This document shows positions 1 through 8,800 of a stretch of 54,810 bases of DNA, piece by piece (the first letter of the stretch is position 1; every line of letters begins with the position of its first letter). The stretch is taken from assembly GCF_007989105.1 (NCBI RefSeq), contig NZ_BJVK01000015.1, forward strand, positions 1-54,810. Reading direction: 5' to 3'. Made by a program: the position numbers and the translations under genes. This DNA comes from Lentilactobacillus kefiri (lineage in GTDB: Bacteria; Bacillota; Bacilli; Lactobacillales; Lactobacillaceae). Under the pieces are notes generated by a model. It was given only the letters and a program-made list of their open reading frames with translations, did no database searches and was not told the DNA's origin.

Positions 1-152
1 CCTCAATCAAAAGATCGAAGCGCCCTGCACATTTGTTTGTCGAAAATTTTGTTCAGTTTTCAAAGGTCTACATTGAAACACAAACATTTTTGATGAAACG
101 ATGAAAATCGTTCGCATATTCAAATCCTTACGTTCCTTGCCTCTAACAGCAA
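1..152 (-). other. Probable rRNA operon leader (pre-16S)
   Basis: On the minus strand this stretch carries CTTTGAAAACTGAACAAA (about 45-65) followed by a GACAAA tract and GTGCAGGG. Such a boxA-like leader is typical of the region just before 16S rRNA in lactobacilli. No 16S sequence itself is inside the window. An overlapping 66-codon open frame here is not a gene. Confidence 0.6.
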
Positions 153-157
153 TAACA

Positions 158-186
158 ATTATATAACAGCCAATCTTGCAAGTCAA
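158..186 (-). promoter_or_regulatory. Downstream tandem promoter (rrn P2-like)
   Basis: Minus strand -35 TTGACT (181-186), 17-base spacer, -10 TATAAT (158-163). An A/T-rich tract resembling an UP element lies just upstream at 187-203. Transcription would start near 151 and run leftwards out of the window into the presumed 16S rRNA gene. Confidence 0.75.
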
Positions 187-245
187 CAAAAACTTTTTAA
201 TTGGCAATTGGTATATGTGTTCATGTCATTGAAGCAACGAATAAT

Positions 246-274
246 ATATTATCAGGAATTTGAACCGAGGTCAA
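246..274 (-). promoter_or_regulatory. Upstream tandem promoter (rrn P1-like)
   Basis: On the minus strand a -35 TTGACC (269-274) is followed by exactly 17 bases and a -10 TAATAT (246-251). It lies 88 bp upstream of a second, stronger promoter of the same direction. Two strong tandem promoters with no leftward coding gene between them and the window edge is the classic layout of a Firmicutes rRNA operon. Confidence 0.65.
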
Positions 275-413
275 CAACTAATTTGAAATTCATTCAATTA
301 ATCGACAAATTGAAAGGTTAAAGATTGTTAATAGTGAGGTCAAAACCTCCCCAAAGCCCCTCGGATACCTGTATACTTGCAATTGAAATCATCACGAAAG
401 GAACTGTAAGCTT
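275..413. other. Intergenic region between rrn promoters and thiolase
   Basis: Contains a short perfect palindrome GAGGT-CAAA-ACCTC (336-349), a TATACT hexamer (372-377) that could be the thiolase -10 but lacks a good -35, and the thiolase ribosome binding site AAAGGAA (about 399-405). Nothing else is recognisable. Confidence 0.4.
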
Positions 414-1598
414 TTGAAAAAAATCGTAATCATTGATGCCAAACGATCACCCATTGGCAGACTAAATGGTGCATTATCTTCATTAACGGCTGAACAACTT
501 GGTTCAACAGTTGTAAAGAAATTACTGGCTTCAACTGTCATTGCACCCAGTCAGGTTGACCAGGTAATATTCGGAAATGCCATTCAAGCCGGAAATGGTC
601 AAAACATTGCTCGACAAATTGAACTTAATAGTAGAATTTCTCAAAATAAAACAGCATATACCGTCAACCAGGTCTGTGGCTCCGGGCTTCAAGCCATCCA
701 TCAAGCATGTTCTTCACTTCTACTTGGCGAAGCTCAAACAATCGTTGCCGGTGGAACCGAAAGTATGTCCAACGTCCCTTACTTGAACATGTCGCAGCGA
801 AAATCAACCAAGTTCGGCCCAGTTACCCTATACGATGGACTCCAACGAGACGGTCTCAATGACTCACAGACAAATGAACCCATGGGCATGACAGCCGAAA
901 ACGTTGCTGACCAGTACCACGTGTCACGGAATGAGCAGGATCAATTCGCCTTGCAGTCACATCAACGAGCCGCATTTGCAACTGCCCATCATTACTTTGA
1001 CAAAGAAATGGTACCAATCGAAATGTCTCAGCGGAAAGCCAACAGTACAATCACCGTCAACCAGGATGAATCAATACGAACCGATACCAGTATTGAAAAG
1101 CTGGCTAAACTGCCTCCCGTGTTTAAATCAGGTGGAACAGTCACCGCGGGAAACAGTGCCCCGTTAAATGACGGTGCCTCCGCACTCTTAATGATGACTG
1201 AAGATCGGGCAAACGAACTGGGGCTGACACCAATGGCTGAAGTCCTCGGTTACACCGAATGTGGGATTGATCCAACTGTCATGGGATATGCACCCTATCT
1301 GGCAATTAATAAATTGGTTGCTCAGTTAAAAATGAACGTATCCAATATTGATTTATACGAAATTAACGAAGCATTTGCATCTCAATCAGTGGCCGTCGTT
1401 CGTGATTTGGGGATTTCAATGGATCGCGTCAATATTAACGGCGGGGCAATTGCATTGGGTCACCCGCTTGGTGATTCCGGTGCCCGGATTGTTACGACAC
1501 TACTGCATAATCTGAAACGAACAAATCAGGAACTGGGGATTGCCGCTTTATGTATGGGTGGCGGTATGGGTTCCGCTCTTGCAGTGAAATTAATTTAA
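414..1598 (+). CDS. Acetyl-CoA C-acetyltransferase (thiolase)
   Basis: Thiolase of 394 residues, the usual length. It condenses two acetyl-CoA to acetoacetyl-CoA in the cytoplasm; in lactobacilli this usually feeds the mevalonate route to isoprenoids. The nucleophilic cysteine lies in NQVCGSGLQ (Cys88), the catalytic histidine in ALGHPLGDSGAR (His350) and the second cysteine in ALCMGGGMG (Cys380), so the triad is intact. The N-terminal VIIDAKRSPIGR is typical of biosynthetic thiolases. The start is TTG at 414, preceded by AAAGGAA at a good distance. It stands alone: the divergent rrn promoters are upstream and a strong terminator follows, so it is probably monocistronic. Family assignment is firm; whether it acts mainly in synthesis or degradation is inferred. 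Confidence 0.95.
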   Translation: MKKIVIIDAKRSPIGRLNGALSSLTAEQLGSTVVKKLLASTVIAPSQVDQVIFGNAIQAGNGQNIARQIELNSRISQNKTAYTVNQVCGSGLQAIHQACSSLLLGEAQTIVAGGTESMSNVPYLNMSQRKSTKFGPVTLYDGLQRDGLNDSQTNEPMGMTAENVADQYHVSRNEQDQFALQSHQRAAFATAHHYFDKEMVPIEMSQRKANSTITVNQDESIRTDTSIEKLAKLPPVFKSGGTVTAGNSAPLNDGASALLMMTEDRANELGLTPMAEVLGYTECGIDPTVMGYAPYLAINKLVAQLKMNVSNIDLYEINEAFASQSVAVVRDLGISMDRVNINGGAIALGHPLGDSGARIVTTLLHNLKRTNQELGIAALCMGGGMGSALAVKLI

Positions 1599-1608
1599 AG
1601 ATACAAAT

Positions 1609-1644
1609 AGACCGTCACCAAGTTGCAATTGGTGACGGCCTTTT
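1609..1644. terminator. Bidirectional rho-independent terminator
   Basis: Stem CCGTCACCAA / TTGGTGACGG (1612-1621 and 1629-1638) followed by CCTTTT. It lies between the ends of the convergent thiolase gene and the 527-residue gene. Confidence 0.85.
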
Positions 1645-1652
1645 AATTTACA

Positions 1653-3236
1653 TTAGATTTTTGCGTGTTCATCGTCAGGTAAGCTGTCCTTAAATGACGA
1701 TTGATACAACCAATAATATAAATGCTTGGTGGCTTTTGTCATATCCGCATATGCCGGATTAACGGCTTTGACTTCAGGTGCTACCCGCATTAAATGGCTG
1801 AACGCACTGAAAGTGCCTGCTTGTGATAATCCTTCGTAGTCTTTTTGACCGCGTTCAACTAATCCCATGAGCTGATCGATTTGATAACGCGCCAACGCAT
1901 CCACATACTCAAGAAGATTGTCGACAAGATCAAAGTTCGGCTTGGAAACATTTCGGCTGGTTGTGTACTGACCATCAGCAATTTGCTGAAGCAGCTGATT
2001 TCGGATAGTTGTGTATTGAACCATTAGCGGCAGCAGAAAACTGTTTTGTAAGATGTGATGAGTCGTTTCAAAGATTCCATAGCTGACTTTAACCGTTTCA
2101 CCACGATCATTGACTGCCGGCTGATCCTTTTCCAATACCCGGCTGTATCGTAATCGGTAATTCTGGTGTTTGGCATTTCGGGCACTTCCGGCATTACTTA
2201 AATCAAGAACGCCTAATTTGTCAGCCAAATCAGCACAGGATTTTGGTAAATCAAAATAACGGCCAACTTTTAAAATTGCTGTTCGCGTCTGTGATATAAC
2301 GGTTTCCTGATCAATCGAATCAGTCGCCGGAGCACCGACCAAATCAGGGTTGGCTGGATTGAAGTCCTGATAAACGAGGGCATAGAGGCCTAGAGATGCC
2401 AGTGCATTCAGCATTCCCGACAAAGTATTATTAACGAAGGCATTGATGTCACCACTCAGAGAAACTTTCCCAATTGAATCAGTCATCATCTTGGGTAAGT
2501 CGTGCTCATCCGTGAAATCATCTTCATTATAGGAATAATTTTCAAGAAGTGACTTCTGTGAATCGCCAACTGGATGATTATTTAAATACCCATCGTTGAT
2601 TTCTTTCGAAACTCCGGCAGCAATTGCTTCATCAGAATCCGATGCTTTCTTGGTTTCATTGTTAATCGGTTTAAAGGGAGAGGCCCCGTTCATATACGAA
2701 TTGACTTGGTTAAACCATTTGTTGACGAGATCGTTTTGCTGGTTAAGATCCAGTTTCTGCAAGGCAGAATTAATCCGAAAGACAACCCCACCAGTCCCCG
2801 CAATTGCTCGGACAAATTGAATAACGGCCGTCTTATAGCCGACGACAAATTTGTCAGGCGTCTTGCTTTGACTGAGATATTCGGAAAAGTTCATCCCCGC
2901 AGCCCGGTCAACAACTGAGCTGTCACTGTCTCCAGTAGCCCAAAGTGACATGTAGTTAAATTGATCAATTGTCACATCTTTCAAGTCTTTAGCTGCAACC
3001 AAATAGCCCATTTGAATTTCTTTGGACATTTTAAATTCTGCTAACGAAGCACTTGGCAGCAGTGGCTTTGGTAAAAATGAACGTAATCCTCTGGTGATGC
3101 GTTCAGAATAAATTGAGCTCTTGGCGAATGTATTTTCTCCGAGGACTTTAGAAGTCATTAATCCCAACATGCTCAGTATTTTTTGCTGTTTTGAACGGGT
3201 ATCGGAATCATTTGCCGATGGATTGGCTTTATTCAT
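1653..3236 (-). CDS. Hypothetical protein, 527 residues, family not recognised
   Basis: I do not recognise this protein. It is soluble-looking: no signal peptide and no clear membrane segments, apart from mildly hydrophobic stretches around residues 155-170 (IAGTGGVVFRI) and 280-295. Composition is mixed alpha-helical with an acidic, low-complexity region near residues 235-260. There is no nucleotide-binding or metal-binding signature. The ATG at 3236 is preceded by AGGGGGTGG at a suitable distance. It is transcribed alone, convergent with thiolase and divergent from CsbD. Codon use resembles the neighbours, so recent transfer is not obvious. Probably a lineage-restricted lactobacillus protein; no function is proposed. 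Confidence 0.8.
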   Translation of the reverse strand: MNKANPSANDSDTRSKQQKILSMLGLMTSKVLGENTFAKSSIYSERITRGLRSFLPKPLLPSASLAEFKMSKEIQMGYLVAAKDLKDVTIDQFNYMSLWATGDSDSSVVDRAAGMNFSEYLSQSKTPDKFVVGYKTAVIQFVRAIAGTGGVVFRINSALQKLDLNQQNDLVNKWFNQVNSYMNGASPFKPINNETKKASDSDEAIAAGVSKEINDGYLNNHPVGDSQKSLLENYSYNEDDFTDEHDLPKMMTDSIGKVSLSGDINAFVNNTLSGMLNALASLGLYALVYQDFNPANPDLVGAPATDSIDQETVISQTRTAILKVGRYFDLPKSCADLADKLGVLDLSNAGSARNAKHQNYRLRYSRVLEKDQPAVNDRGETVKVSYGIFETTHHILQNSFLLPLMVQYTTIRNQLLQQIADGQYTTSRNVSKPNFDLVDNLLEYVDALARYQIDQLMGLVERGQKDYEGLSQAGTFSAFSHLMRVAPEVKAVNPAYADMTKATKHLYYWLYQSSFKDSLPDDEHAKI

Positions 3237-3412
3237 TTCGAAACCACCCCCTAGTATTAAGACTATAATATCATAAACGAGCGCTAATCAATGCTTCCAA
3301 AGGCACAATTAATCACTCTTTAATATTTTTTTGAATTTCCAAGCTTTATTTTTGTGCTTTAATCAAAAAGCAGTTATTCTTATGATACAAATAAGGAAAG
3401 GATGTGTGTATC

Positions 3413-3619
3413 ATGGGAAAACTAAAAAACGAGACTGATAAATTAGTCGGCAAGGTAAAGGAAACTGTTGGTGACGTAACCGGCAACGATAAGTTGAAAT
3501 TAAAGGGGAAAGCCCAGAAAACATCCGGTAATGCAAAAGATAAAGTTGAAGATGTAAAAGAAAAAGCATCGGAAAAAGTCAACGATGTTTTAGATGATGA
3601 CAAAGGTGATAAGAAGTAA
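3413..3619 (+). CDS. CsbD family stress protein
   Basis: Small, highly charged protein of 68 residues, rich in Lys, Asp and Val, with the CsbD pattern of heptad-like repeats: KNETDKLVGKVKETVGDVTG, then KLKGKAQKTSGNAKDK. CsbD-like proteins are general-stress induced in Bacillus; the molecular role is unknown. The ATG at 3413 is chosen over a GTG nine bases upstream because AAGGAAAGG (3393-3401) is correctly spaced only for the ATG. The gene is monocistronic with its own terminator. Family assignment is confident; function is not. Confidence 0.88.
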   Translation: MGKLKNETDKLVGKVKETVGDVTGNDKLKLKGKAQKTSGNAKDKVEDVKEKASEKVNDVLDDDKGDKK

Positions 3620-3680
3620 TTCTTCCAATTGAATCACTTTTTATCTTCGCAATTGCTTTTAGAAACTCATTTTAAATAAG

Positions 3681-3717
3681 AAACCCGGTAGTCGCAAACG
3701 CTGCGATACCGGGTTTT
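3681..3717 (+). terminator. Rho-independent terminator after CsbD gene
   Basis: Stem AAACCCGGTA-TCGCA / TGCGA-TACCGGGTTT closed by a short AACGC loop and followed by T residues. Confidence 0.85.
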
Positions 3718-3852
3718 TATGTCTAAAAATGAGAAAGCAGATTTTTTTGTTCCGTTTGTATTGCAAGCCAAATAATAATGCACTATAATTCAGTCTCGTG
3801 TTATTTTCATCTAATCAATTGAATTAGAAATTTAAGCAGGGACGTGATTTAA

Positions 3853-4386
3853 TTGGCAGCAACATATCTACGACAAGCAACTAATCAAGATCTTTCAGAA
3901 ATTAAAAAAATTATTGATGAGGCGAAAGCCTATCTTAAAAAGCAGGGCATCGATCAATGGCAAGACGGTTATCCAGCTTATGAAGACTTGGAAACCGATG
4001 TCAACAACGGAATTACCTACGTTTTGATTGTTGATGGCAAGATTGCCGGAACTGCCGCCCTTCACCAGGGCCTGGATGTTAACTATTTGAACATTCATGA
4101 CGGTGAATGGGTTAACGGTGTTCATGGTCGTTACACCGCCATTCACCGAATCGCCATGTCATCGGAATTTCGGGGCCAGCATCTGTCAGACAAAATGATC
4201 AGCGGCCTGATTACCATTTCCGGAGTTCTTGGCTACAAAGACATTCGAATTGATACCCACCCTGACAATCTGGGCATGCAGCACGTTATTACCACCAACG
4301 GTTTTACCAAGCGCGGTGTCATTTATATGGCCGAAAACGATGGCGAGGCATCCCCTCGTTACGCCTATCAACTGGTTATTGGGTAA
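3853..4386 (+). CDS. GNAT family N-acetyltransferase
   Basis: Protein of 177 residues with the GNAT fold pattern. An N-terminal strand-helix (TYLRQATNQDLSEIKKIIDEA) is followed by the core strands ITYVLIVDGKIAGTAAL, then IHRIAMSSEFRGQHLSDKM, whose R-G-Q-H-L segment is the acetyl-CoA pyrophosphate-binding motif A, and finally DIRIDTHPDNLGMQHVITTNGFTKRG (motif B). It transfers an acetyl group from acetyl-CoA to an unknown amine. The start is TTG at 3853 preceded by GGGACGTG; this is a weaker site than its neighbours have. It is closely followed by the small membrane protein gene (42 bp gap), so the two may be co-transcribed. Substrate cannot be read from sequence. Confidence 0.9.
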   Translation: MAATYLRQATNQDLSEIKKIIDEAKAYLKKQGIDQWQDGYPAYEDLETDVNNGITYVLIVDGKIAGTAALHQGLDVNYLNIHDGEWVNGVHGRYTAIHRIAMSSEFRGQHLSDKMISGLITISGVLGYKDIRIDTHPDNLGMQHVITTNGFTKRGVIYMAENDGEASPRYAYQLVIG

Positions 4387-4428
4387 CCGGACAAATTGGG
4401 GTACAATATGACTAATGAGGTGATATGA

Positions 4429-4620
4429 ATGGCACAAGATGATGCTGCCGTGAAGACTGCACTGATCATAATGTACGTCATCGGTATTATTTGTCTGGGC
4501 ATTACATTTTTCGTTCTCGATAAAGTCAACGGCAAATGGTTTACAAAGTTCTCCATCGGGCTTGTCAGTATTGTCCTGGTGATGGGAATTATTCTGATTA
4601 ATTTAATTAACGTCAATTAA
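4429..4620 (+). CDS. Small two-helix membrane protein
   Basis: Sixty-three residues with a short acidic N-terminus (MAQDDAAVKT), a first hydrophobic segment (about residues 8-29, ALIIMYVIGIICLGITFFVL), a short polar loop with KVNGKWFTK, and a second hydrophobic segment (about 40-60). The start has a strong GAGGTGAT ribosome binding site seven bases upstream. It follows the GNAT gene by 42 bp and ends at a strong terminator, so a two-gene transcript is likely. No family recognised; probably an inner-membrane protein of unknown role. Confidence 0.7.
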   Translation: MAQDDAAVKTALIIMYVIGIICLGITFFVLDKVNGKWFTKFSIGLVSIVLVMGIILINLINVN

Positions 4621-4622
4621 GC

Positions 4623-4668
4623 AAAAGACCGGCGCATAAGTATTTTCACTTATGCCCGGTCTTTTTTT
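4623..4668. terminator. Strong bidirectional terminator
   Basis: Long stem AAAGACCGG / CCGGTCTTT plus GCATAAGT / ACTTATGC around an ATTTTC loop, followed by seven T. It separates the convergent small membrane protein gene and the cystathionine enzyme gene. Confidence 0.9.
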
Positions 4669-4715
4669 ATTATTTTTTCGATTAATTGCAGCACAAACGG
4701 TTGATCGGCACGTTC

Positions 4716-5861
4716 TTAAATTTGTTGAAATGCCTGATCCAAATCGGCAATCAAATCATCGGCGTCTTCCAAACCAACGGACAATCGAATCAACTCGTCT
4801 TTAATGCCCATTTTCAATCGCTCTGGCTTGGGGATTTCAAAGTGTGACATAAATGCCGGCACTTCAACCAAACTTTCAGCAGCTCCCAAGCTAACGGCTA
4901 GGATGATCAATTTTAAGCTGTTAACGAACTTGGCAGCATCCAGTCCATCCTTAATTTCAAAGGACAGCACACCACCGGCACCTTTGGCTTCATCGCTGAT
5001 AATTTTGTAATCATTGCTCGATTTATCAACAGTTGGGTAATAGATTCTCGATACCTTGGGATTACTTTCCAAATAGGCAATAATCTTTTGGGCATTTTGA
5101 ATATGACGGTCCATCCGCAGGTTCAGGGTTTGAATTCCCCGACGCAGTAGATTGGCTTCTTGAGGTGCCAAAACCGCACCAATCGTATTTTGGACAGCGT
5201 AAATCCGGTCGCTTAATTCCGGTGTCTTGGTAACAATCATCCCGGCAGTAAAGTCAGAATGGCCGCCGAGGTACTTGGTTGCTGAATGAAGGACAACGTC
5301 GGCACCCAAATCCAATGGTTTCTGCAGATAAGGTGTCAAGAACGTGTTATCAACAACGACCAAAGCATCGTGTTCATGAGCGACTTTGGCAATTTGTTTG
5401 ACGCTTGATACCTTCAGCAGTGGATTGGTCACTGGTTCAAAGTACACGCCCTTGGTATTCGGCTTAAATGCCGCTTTAACGGCATCAATATCCTGTGTAT
5501 CGACTTCAGTAAATTCCAGTCCACGAGGCTTCAAGAAATCGTTAACCAAACGGAAAGTCCCACCGTAGATGTTATCGCCGATAATAATATGATCACCAGG
5601 CTTAAAGAGGGCCAAGGCAGCGTGGATAGCAGCCATCCCACTTGAAAAGGCAAAGCCGCGGTCGCCATTTTCCAATTCGGCACAAACATCTTCAACGGCA
5701 TCCCGAGTTGGGTTGCCTGAACGCTCATAATCCCATTTAACGTCAGAGCCCAGCTTCGGGTATCTAAACGTTGATGAATTGTAAATCGGCACGTTGACCG
5801 CGCCAGTTGAATTGTCGTTGGGCTTGCCGCCACGAACCAATAATGTATTAAATTTGACCAT
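4716..5861 (-). CDS. Trans-sulfuration PLP enzyme (cystathionine beta/gamma-lyase or gamma-synthase)
   Basis: Cys/Met metabolism PLP-dependent enzyme of 381 residues, the family norm. Landmarks in order are the active-site Tyr/Arg segment WDYERSGNPTR (about 44-54), FAFSSGMAAIHAAL (PLP phosphate site), VVDNTFLTPYLQKPLDLGAD, and HSATKYLGGHSD with the Schiff-base lysine (Lys196). The C-terminal SLGAAESLVEVPA and RLSVGLEDADDLIADL are also typical. The family includes cystathionine gamma-synthase, beta-lyase and gamma-lyase; sequence alone does not settle which. The ATG at 5861 is chosen over the overlapping TTG at 5864 because AGGAG lies eight bases from it. Only about 30 bp separate it from addA, with no obvious terminator, so it may be the last gene of an addB-addA transcript. 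Confidence 0.93.
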   Translation of the reverse strand: MVKFNTLLVRGGKPNDNSTGAVNVPIYNSSTFRYPKLGSDVKWDYERSGNPTRDAVEDVCAELENGDRGFAFSSGMAAIHAALALFKPGDHIIIGDNIYGGTFRLVNDFLKPRGLEFTEVDTQDIDAVKAAFKPNTKGVYFEPVTNPLLKVSSVKQIAKVAHEHDALVVVDNTFLTPYLQKPLDLGADVVLHSATKYLGGHSDFTAGMIVTKTPELSDRIYAVQNTIGAVLAPQEANLLRRGIQTLNLRMDRHIQNAQKIIAYLESNPKVSRIYYPTVDKSSNDYKIISDEAKGAGGVLSFEIKDGLDAAKFVNSLKLIILAVSLGAAESLVEVPAFMSHFEIPKPERLKMGIKDELIRLSVGLEDADDLIADLDQAFQQI

Positions 5862-5893
5862 CAAAAGATCTCCTATCTAATCATAATGTGGAA

Positions 5894-8800
5894 CTACTTC
5901 ACTGGAACCAGTTGATCTGATGATAACAGATACAAGTACTTCTTTGAAATAGGTTTCCCAAGAATTTTTTCCAAAGCCTGCCCATAAAGTCGCAGTTGTC
6001 CTTCATATCGTTCAAGAATCGTTTCAACCGTCGTCTTTGGGGTTAAGCGATCAGTCTTGTAATCAAACAAGATGACCCCGTCGTTTGTTTCAACGTATCC
6101 ATCAATAATCCCATGAACCAGGATGCGTTGATCATCATTTTTGTCAAAGTCCTTAAAGGCTTGATTTGCCTTCATCAATAAGGAGAACGGCACTTCCCGA
6201 TACGTGGTATCAGGATTGGCCAAGACAGCTTGACCAAGCGGGCTTTGATAAAAGCGGAGAATGCCGTCAACGTTGATTTGGGCGGCCACGTTTTCCTGTA
6301 GAATCCCAGTCTTAACCAGGTTGCTGATGAGGTCAACAACCGTCTTCTTGGTCGGCTGTTGATGCAAATCAACCTGCTGTAAGACTAAATGAGTTGCCGT
6401 CCCAATCTCGGTTGGAGCCGGCTTTTTTGTGCCGTTTTCGGAAACAAATGTCGGCGTTGCCAAGCTTGGCTGGGTGTATCGGCCAGGCTTGATCATTTGA
6501 CTGCTGTCGACTTGAGAATAATTGCCCAGTTGAACATTGTCGGGATCGTCAAATAATCGTTTGATTTCAGAAACCGACTGATAAGCGGTTGTCTGGGTGG
6601 CAGCCTGATGAGGATATTTGAAGTTCATTATGTCAACGATCTGTTGAGCATTCCCATTTGCCTCAGTGCCGGTCTGATTCTGCCGTTTAACCCATTCTTG
6701 GGGCTCGACGGCAGCGTTTCCGACTTGTTCTTTGCCTTCAACAACTTTGGTGTTGTCATAGAAAGTCAATGTGAAACTGCTTGGATCATCTTGGAGTTTA
6801 TTGAATATCTGACTGTCACCATAGGTGTTTGTCACAACCGGATGTCTTGAAATTGCCGGGCCGATCCAGTCCAAATATGTTTTGGCCGAATTCCGTTCCG
6901 CTGTCGGCAGCAGGAGGTCAGTCTCCTCAGTCTTTGCCTGCCAAGCACCAACAACTGATTCAACGTCAAGTGTCGACCCTTTATCGCCACTTGCAGGATT
7001 CACCTTCCCCACCAAAAACAGTCGTTGTTCGGCACGGGTCAGGGCAACGTATAATTTCCGCATTTCCTCTGACAACCCAGCATTCTTGGTCACGTCAATG
7101 ACGGCTTGCTTTTGCAATGGCTCTTGAATTTCTCTGGTTTCAGTATTCAAATAAGAAATGCCGATTCCCAGGTGGTCGTTTAATATCGCCCGGCCACGGG
7201 TATCTTGTTGGTTAAACTGCTTACCAATATCGTTTAAGAAAACAATCGGGAATTGAAGCCCCTTGCTTCCATGAATGGTCATCACGTGAACCATGTTGTC
7301 GGAAGTATTGGGAACCGCAGTCGCCAGATCATCATCTCTGTCCTGCATCCGTTCAATAAATAAAACGAATCTGAACAGCCCTTTGAAACCATTCTTCTCG
7401 TAGTCGGCTGCCCGTTCATACAAAGCGTGAAGATTGGTCTGACGTTGGTATCCACCGGGCATCCCGCCGACATAATCCAAATAACCGGTTTGTTGATAAA
7501 TTTCCCAAATCAATGCCACCAAACCATCCTGCTGGGCAACATTTTTAAAGTGGGCCAATTGTTTGAAGAAGATATCAATAATCGGATAAACCGTTTGGCC
7601 ATATTCGTTCGGCTCTGAATGCGGGTATTCACGATAAAATTTCAATACCGATTCATAGTAATTTCCAGTCTTTTGATTAATCCGCAAATAAGCCAACTGG
7701 TTTTCATCCAGGCCAACAATTGGCGACCTTAAAACCGCAACCAGCGGAATATCCTGGTAAGGATTATCAATAATGGAAAGCAGCGACAGCATCACTTGAA
7801 TTTCAGTGGTCTTCAAATAACTTTTGGCACCGGTAATTTCTGCCGGAATACCGTAATCTTTGAAGACTTGGGACATCGTCAGCTGACTGTTTCTGGTTGG
7901 TGAAATCACAGCGAAGTCGCCATAGTCAACCGGCCGATAGGAATCACCATCGGCAATTTGTTTGTGGTTATCCATGATGCTGCGAATCTTTTGGGCAATC
8001 ATTTCAACCTGACCCTGATCGGCATCCATCTGCTGTTCCGACGGGAGTTCGCCGTTATCAGTCAACGGCTTCTTCGCGCTATAAAGCATGACGGAAACGT
8101 CAGCCTTAAGATCATCCGGATAATATTTAGCGCCGAACTGGAGCTTGGCATCGGAATAGTCAATTTCTCCAACCTGGCGATCCATAATCTGTTCAAAAAT
8201 CAGGTTAATAAAATGATCAATGTTTTCTGCGGACCGAAAGTTATCGGCCAGCGTGATTAATTCATTATTGTTATCAGCTAAAGCATAAGTATTCTGTTTA
8301 TTGATGAACATCAAGGGATCGGCTAATCTGAATCGATAAATCGATTGTTTGGCATCCCCCACCATAAAGCGGTTGCCACCGTCTTTTTTGGCCAATTTAT
8401 TCAAAATGGCATCCTGCAGCCGGTTATTATCCTGATATTCATCGGTCATAATTTCATAGTATTGATTTCGCAACTTTTCCTGGACTTGTTGCGCCTGTTC
8501 ACTGTCACTATCCAAGATTCGATAAGCCGCCTGCTCGATATCAATGAATTCCATCAAATGTCGTTGGCGCTTTGTGGCTGTGTAGGCAGTTCGGAAATCA
8601 CGGACAACCGCAATCAACTTGGCAACCCGCTTTTTAGCGGCAGCCATCAGATTAATATTGGCTTCTTCGTCAAGGCTGAAGTATTGACTGTACAGCTTTC
8701 CAAAGTCGGTTTTATTCTGATTATTGAGATCTTTAATTTGGGTGTGATAGGCCTTTTGATCGCCCTGAGGCTTTGACAGGGTCGGTAATTTAACAAATTC

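Noticed and set aside
7-207. 66-codon leftward open frame
   Set aside because: It overlaps the rrn-type promoter and leader, has no ribosome binding site, and its translation looks random.
8345-8776. 143-codon plus-strand open frame inside addA
   Set aside because: Antisense shadow of a highly conserved helicase gene; no ribosome binding site.
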